From Psilocybe azurescens (lineage: Eukaryota > Basidiomycota > Agaricomycetes > Agaricales > Agrocybaceae), in contig JAJIRX010000704.1 in assembly GCA_023853785.1 (NCBI GenBank), forward strand, positions 1 to 64,000: DNA of 64,000 nt. The letters run 5' to 3'. The position numbers were made by a program, and so were the translations under genes. Positions 59,716 to 64,000 of this stretch are shown piece after piece; position 1 is the stretch's first letter, and each line of letters opens with the position of its first letter. The notes beneath the pieces were generated by a model that worked only from the letters and a program-made list of their open reading frames with translations, was not told where the DNA came from and did not search any database.

Positions 59716-61084
59716 ATGCTTTTTGCTCACAATCTCTTCTTGATCGCCCTGCTGAACACCATTAAAGCCGCAGTGGCCCATCATGAACCCAAGACGGATC
59801 ATGAATTAGAGGTGCAGAGAGCGCTGCAGGCTGCTGCATATCATGTAAGTCGCAAAGGGACGACCGCGTATCTGCAGTATCAGTGACTTTTACTGTTATC
59901 AAAGTGTGCACCAGCCGTTGAATCGTTCACAGCGGCTCGAAAGAGATCGTGGGCGCAAGGCGTCCTGGCAGGCAATCCCCACCTTCCGGGTCACCAACAT
60001 CTCTTCTCTAGCGACGCCTATGCAGACTTGGCTGATTCGCCACACTCCGAGCATCATTCTGCTGCTGATGCTCATGACGACGATGAAACATTTATGAAAT
60101 GCACGCCCATATCCGACACTCACATTCAAAACAACACCTGTGTGCTTGCTCCTGAAGTAACTGAAGGGCCTTACTATCACACAGAGGGACACCCTATCAG
60201 ACAGAATATTGCAGAGCTTCAGGATGGACTGCTTTTGGTATGCTTACCTTTTTCCAACTCTAATCTGTGACTGACGTGGAACCGGTTTAGCTTTTGGATA
60301 TCGGGGTCATTGATGTAGAGACATGCCAGCCTCTTCCTAATGTTCTAGTTGATATTTGGCAAGCAAATGCGACGGGATCGTACGCAGGTTCGCACCTTTA
60401 TGACACAGAACTATATTGTTTTACTAAGAGGAGCAGGTCACCCGGTTCCTCATCCTCACCTCACCAATGAGCAGCCCGCAACTGAAGGTAGAAGAAGGGG
60501 ATTGCTGAGCGCATTTCCCCGAACAGTTCAAGAAGAATCGTGGCTTCGCGGTGCATGGCCAACGGATAAGAATGGTGTTGTCCAATTCACAAGTTTGTTC
60601 CACTTCCTTTCTCTGCATTATCTCCGCCCAATGCTGAATTCCATAAAGGTATATATCCCGGATACTATACTGGCCGTGCAACGCACATCCACACCAAAGT
60701 CTTCCCTGAGTGGACCCCCTTGCCTAATAACGAAGGTTTTAAAGCCGGTCGACTCTCACATACCGGCCAATTCTTCTTTGATGAGGAGCTGAACATGGTC
60801 GTTGACAAAATGTATCCATATATCACAAATCCGATCAAAGACATCCGTGGCCGGACACACAACTGGCAGGATTCTTTGAATATCTTTCACGATAGTCACG
60901 GGGCGGAAGGTAAATACAATCCTGTGTTCAAGGTACATCTTCTTGGTGGGGTGGTTTCACAGGGTCTTGTTGCTTACATTACGATGGTATGTTCTCTCTT
61001 TTCTGTTGTTGCTTGTGGTTTCTTATAAGTCTGTTGCAGGGTGTCAATGCATCTGCTTCATATGACAACTTTTGGCAAGGTTAA
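59716..61084 (+). CDS. secreted intradiol ring-cleavage dioxygenase
   Basis: Exons: 59716-59844, 59905-60237, 60291-60387, 60437 to about 60591, about 60650-60986 and about 61040-61084. The N-terminus MLFAHNLFLIALLNTIKAAV followed by AHHEPK is a signal peptide. A His/Asp-rich region (SEHHSAADAHDDDE) follows. The dioxygenase core shows CVLAPEVTEGPYYHTEG (first Tyr iron ligand), VDIWQANATGSYAG, GAWPTDKNGVVQFTS and GYYTGRATHIHTK, which holds the second Tyr and the His-X-His iron ligands. It ends NASASYDNFWQG. Intradiol enzymes open catechol-type rings to cis,cis-muconates with Fe(III). The signal peptide indicates action outside the cell, where lignin-derived aromatics occur. A muconate cyclase gene stands just upstream. 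Length about 370 residues. Confidence 0.92.
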
Positions 61085-62049
61085 AATTGCCTACATTAAA
61101 GAGAGGTCCGAATGAACTACTGCATGTTTGCACTACTACTAGTACTACCTCAGTAGGAGCGTGTGTGTACTATTAAATTTGTTGCAAAGCATCAAAAACA
61201 AGTAAAAGCATCAAGCAATGTCTTTCGACGGATATGTATTCCAACCTACTTGAAAGTCTGACCTTAAACTTGATTGACCGCGGATAAAACGCGACGCATC
61301 TGTACTACATCACGTGACTCATAATCTACTCTGCCGCCGCTTTCAGAATCTGAATTTAGGGCAGAACTTCAACTTAATCATGACCATTGTAGTTTGCAAA
61401 GTTGATACTATTCGCAAAATTAGTTCTGATCTATAGCTTTGCAGACACTGGCTTTGACTGTGATTCTCTATTCACCTCTTCGGTTGTTTCTTTTGGCCCA
61501 TTCTGTTTGATTTTCTCCGACATTGGTCGACTAGAACTTGACTGGAACTGTCTTTGCCAAGAGCTTCCGGAGTGTTGGAAGGATAGATGCCTGCTAAGAC
61601 GCTTCTTGCTGGCACTTTTCTGCCAATGACCAACATAATAATCGCTTCAAGGATATGTATTCTCAACCGTCATCTGCCCAACCATCCCAACCAGGTACAC
61701 CTATCAAGCGCCGAGCTGGAATGCTTTACACAAATCAAGGCCTCATTCTGGCGTTCGCCCTCTTTTGTTACCTATTCACATTGTCATGCGTCGGGCACAC
61801 GACATGGCCAATGGCACGGGCTTAACACCCACAAGCATTATTACTCGTCCTCCTAGTGAAGTGTCAACCTCCATGAGGGTCATCTGGGAATTTTAGATGG
61901 ATCGTGGAAGCTTTCTTTTCGGAAATGCCTTGTCGATTCACCTCGGACTCGTCTCTTTCTCGCCTACTTTCGCCTGTCATCTCTTTTTCTATGGCATTTT
62001 CTGTCTTCTGTCTGTCTCTATCTTCTGTCTGTCTGTCTGCTCTCTGTCT

Positions 62050-62083
<34 letters not shown>

Positions 62084-62169
62084 GTCTCTGTCTTCTCTGT
62101 CTTTATCTCTTCTTTGATTTCTTGGCCTGATTATACTCGCCTCTGGAATACGATCTTCTTACTGTCTTT
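61085..62169. other. intergenic DNA with low-complexity pyrimidine tract
   Basis: About 1.1 kb. Weak frames occur at 61402-61629 and 61587-61856 without motifs. The right part (62000-62115) is a CT/TG-rich tract with heptamer repeats. It may be the 5' part or an intron of the gene that follows. Confidence 0.4.
62031..62112 (+). repeat. low-complexity TCTG/CTTCTGT tandem repeat
   Basis: A run of TCTG and of the heptamer CTTCTGT (four units near 62062-62090). A related heptamer, CTTCCGT, is repeated six times at 62867-62908. Confidence 0.75.
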
Positions 62170-63889
62170 TGCTGCCTCTTGCAGCTCGATTTGTATTCAT
62201 CGTCTTTGTCGGTTATCTTCTCTTTGGGCATTCTTTTGCCCTTCGCCTGGTCCGCCTTGTCTCACTCTCGGACACATGCGACATGTGCAACATCCCTCTC
62301 TGGCCGACGGCAAGCGATATCCCGCTTGTCTGGTGTCTTATTTGTTTACTTGGAATTACTCAGGAGCTCTATAGAAGCGAGCAGGTGGGTTTTACGTGCA
62401 TCTACATACTGTTTCTTTTCTTATCTAATAATCCAAGGTATCGCGCATATTTAAACTATCAGACGGTCTCACCCGACGACGCGTCACTTCGCAACGTAGC
62501 CTTCTTTTAGATCGGACCTGCAAGGCAGCATACCGGAGTATCTAAAAACCACCATTTAAAATCTGGTCTTCGATAGCTTCTATCGCCTATTCGTATTGGC
62601 AGTCACTTATCAGTCACTGTTTGGACCAATAAATAAAAACATACAAGGAGCCGATGCTGCATCTACGCACGTATTCATATGTGCAATCAGCAGAAGACCC
62701 TGTGCGTCGCCTTCGTGTCGAGAACTACAGCTCTGGACTCGTTCTCCTTTGGTGATGCTTGCCCTTAGAACGCATATACTTTTCTCTTTCATGTGGATTT
62801 GTCTTTGTTTCTCTATTCTCTGTTGATTTGTATCTTTCTCTTTTGTCCCTGTTTCTTCCTCCTCCTCTTCCGTCTTCCGTCTTCCGTCTTCCGTCTTCCG
62901 TCTTCCGTCTATTATCTCGTATCTGTTTTTTCGATTAGGGCTTTCGCCTTGCAGCATGGGCCTTCTTTTCTCATCTCTTGTTTTCATTTTTTCTCTCTCA
63001 TGTATCCATATTATGTGTATCTTACCCCACCATTTGACCTCGAGAGGACCTTTGGCTGGTCTCTCGAAAAGGGTCGGTCAGTCATACAACATATCTAAAT
63101 ATTTTCATTCTTTTCTAACACCAATTCATACAGGTTTCTCTTATATATTTATCGCTTCAGGCTGCCTGATGGCCTTGAGGCAGATCGCTGTCACTCTCGT
63201 TCGGCCATCACCAAACCTCCTAATTACATTCGGACCAATCTCGGTTGAAGCAGCCTTACAGCTTGTTCAGAGACAATCCAATATGATCCACCACCCGCTC
63301 CTTGGTGTAATATCTTTCGGTCCATCCAACAGGTGTTTTTTTACGGTTTTCAGCTTGTATATTTTCGTCTAATCTCATATGTCTAGACCATTGCATTGCT
63401 CACGTAGAATATGGGACTGGAAATATACTAGGGCTCCGCAGCGCTTGGAGGTCGACGGACTTCCTGGCCCTCCTCTTTCGTCGGGTGGAGGATCGTCTGA
63501 CGAGACGGTTTCTTCACCACAGCGTCGGCTTTATCGTGATGGCTGGAGTGCTGACGGGTGCTCTCGCTTTCATGCCGAAGTCGCGATATCTGATTGCTTG
63601 GAAGGAAGGAACAGCGCTGACGAGTGTTGTTTCTTTCCTCTGTGCATTGGAGACAAATGTCCCCGAACACGACTACTAGTACTCAGATCTATGTCAACTG
63701 CTGCCTGTGGACCAAACCGCCATGTTAGGCATATCATCGCAAGGACGGGCGTTCGGGTGCGCTATCACAAGTCTTGGATCAGCTTTTGAGGATGAAATGG
63801 TCGAGGTCATCTCGGCGAGAACTGCCTATTTATGGAAACCCGGACTGTCAAGCTTCGAAAAGTTTCGCCAAACACATCACGGCGAGTGA
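62170..63889 (+). CDS. hypothetical membrane protein, probably incomplete at 5' end
   Basis: Three exon-like blocks fit by phase. Block 1 (about 62186-62391) reads FVFIVFVGYLLFGHSFALRL and PLVWCLICLLGITQELY, hydrophobic. Block 2 (about 63137-63320) reads FIASGCLMALRQIAVTLVRP, and block 3 (from about 63388) reads HCIAHVEYGTGNILGLRSAW, DFLALLFRRVEDRLTRRF and GFIVMAGVLTGALAFM. Block 3 meets a TAG at 63677-63679, but the same frame stays open to 63889 with AFEDEMVEVISARTAYLWKP. So either the protein ends at 63679 or the stop is a defect. The introns, mainly 62391-63136, contain the heptamer repeat. I do not recognise the family, and no function is assigned. Confidence 0.4.
62867..62908 (+). repeat. 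heptamer tandem repeat CTTCCGT, six perfect copies
   Basis: Six exact copies of CTTCCGT, followed by a partial one. It differs by one base from the CTTCTGT heptamers about 800 bp upstream. Confidence 0.9.
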
Positions 63890-64000
63890 TGCCGGTCTTT
63901 GACCATATGCAAACACTATATTTAGGTTATCAGGACCCCCAAAACCTGTGGATGATATACTGCATTGGATAAAACTCCAACTATCAGCAAAAGTTACTTA
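63890..64000. other. right edge of the window, no feature seen
   Basis: About 110 bp after the last open frame, with no gene supported. Confidence 0.5.

Noticed and set aside
61904..62130. Ser/Leu/Cys-rich frames at the pyrimidine tract
   Set aside because: All frames are open there only because of the TCTG and CTTCTGT repeats. The composition is that of a simple repeat.

Overview
The window looks like a basidiomycete (Agaricomycete) nuclear contig. Genes are split by many short GT-AG introns (mostly 50-80 bp). It carries a five-domain fused shikimate enzyme (AROM), adenylate-forming reductases of the mushroom type, a RAX1-type RGS membrane protein, and gypsy and DIRS-like retroelements of kinds common in agarics. 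No prokaryotic operon, phage or CRISPR structure is present.

Layout. Bases 1-13300 are repeat-dominated: a decayed chromodomain gypsy element with its 3' LTR (1-5079), an inverted copy of the same LTR (5108-5485), a truncated DIRS-like retroelement on the minus strand (5486-8443), then AT-rich non-coding DNA. That AT-rich DNA is a diverged direct duplication of about 1.8 kb, whose second copy was later hit by a foldback element and by a solo LTR with a perfect 5-bp target duplication. Bases 14352-18527 hold two related seven-segment membrane-protein genes. Bases 19216-27582 are a complete, very young gypsy element with apparently identical LTRs and a CAGAG target duplication. It has lost the RT catalytic core and RNase H, and it sits 170 bp upstream of the RAX1-like gene (27752-29125).

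Bases 29748-39216 hold two tandem adenylation-thiolation-reductase genes on the minus strand. Next come ARO1/AROM (40714-45777, minus) and ribose-5-phosphate isomerase (46054-47280, minus), then TFIIH subunit TFB5 (47985-48348, plus), an APH-like protein (49076-50225, plus), two tandem mitochondrial HMG-box proteins (50408-53136, minus), and a small secreted cysteine protein (53786-54196). The last block is catabolic and all on the plus strand: peroxisomal enoyl-CoA isomerase (55254-56681), carboxymuconate cyclase (57972-59447) and a secreted intradiol dioxygenase (59716-61084). A poorly recognised membrane-protein gene lies near the right edge.

How genes work together. AROM makes chorismate precursors, and RKI1 belongs to the pentose phosphate pathway, which supplies erythrose-4-phosphate to AROM. 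The dioxygenase and muconate cyclase belong to aromatic-ring catabolism (beta-ketoadipate type). The AFR pair probably reduces carboxylic acids to aldehydes in secondary metabolism.

Caution for users: at least 15 apparent frameshifts, including two in the essential AROM gene, are each explained by exactly one base too few in a homopolymer run of 4-5. This looks like a base-calling or assembly defect, so the affected genes are annotated here as intact genes carrying a probable sequence error.
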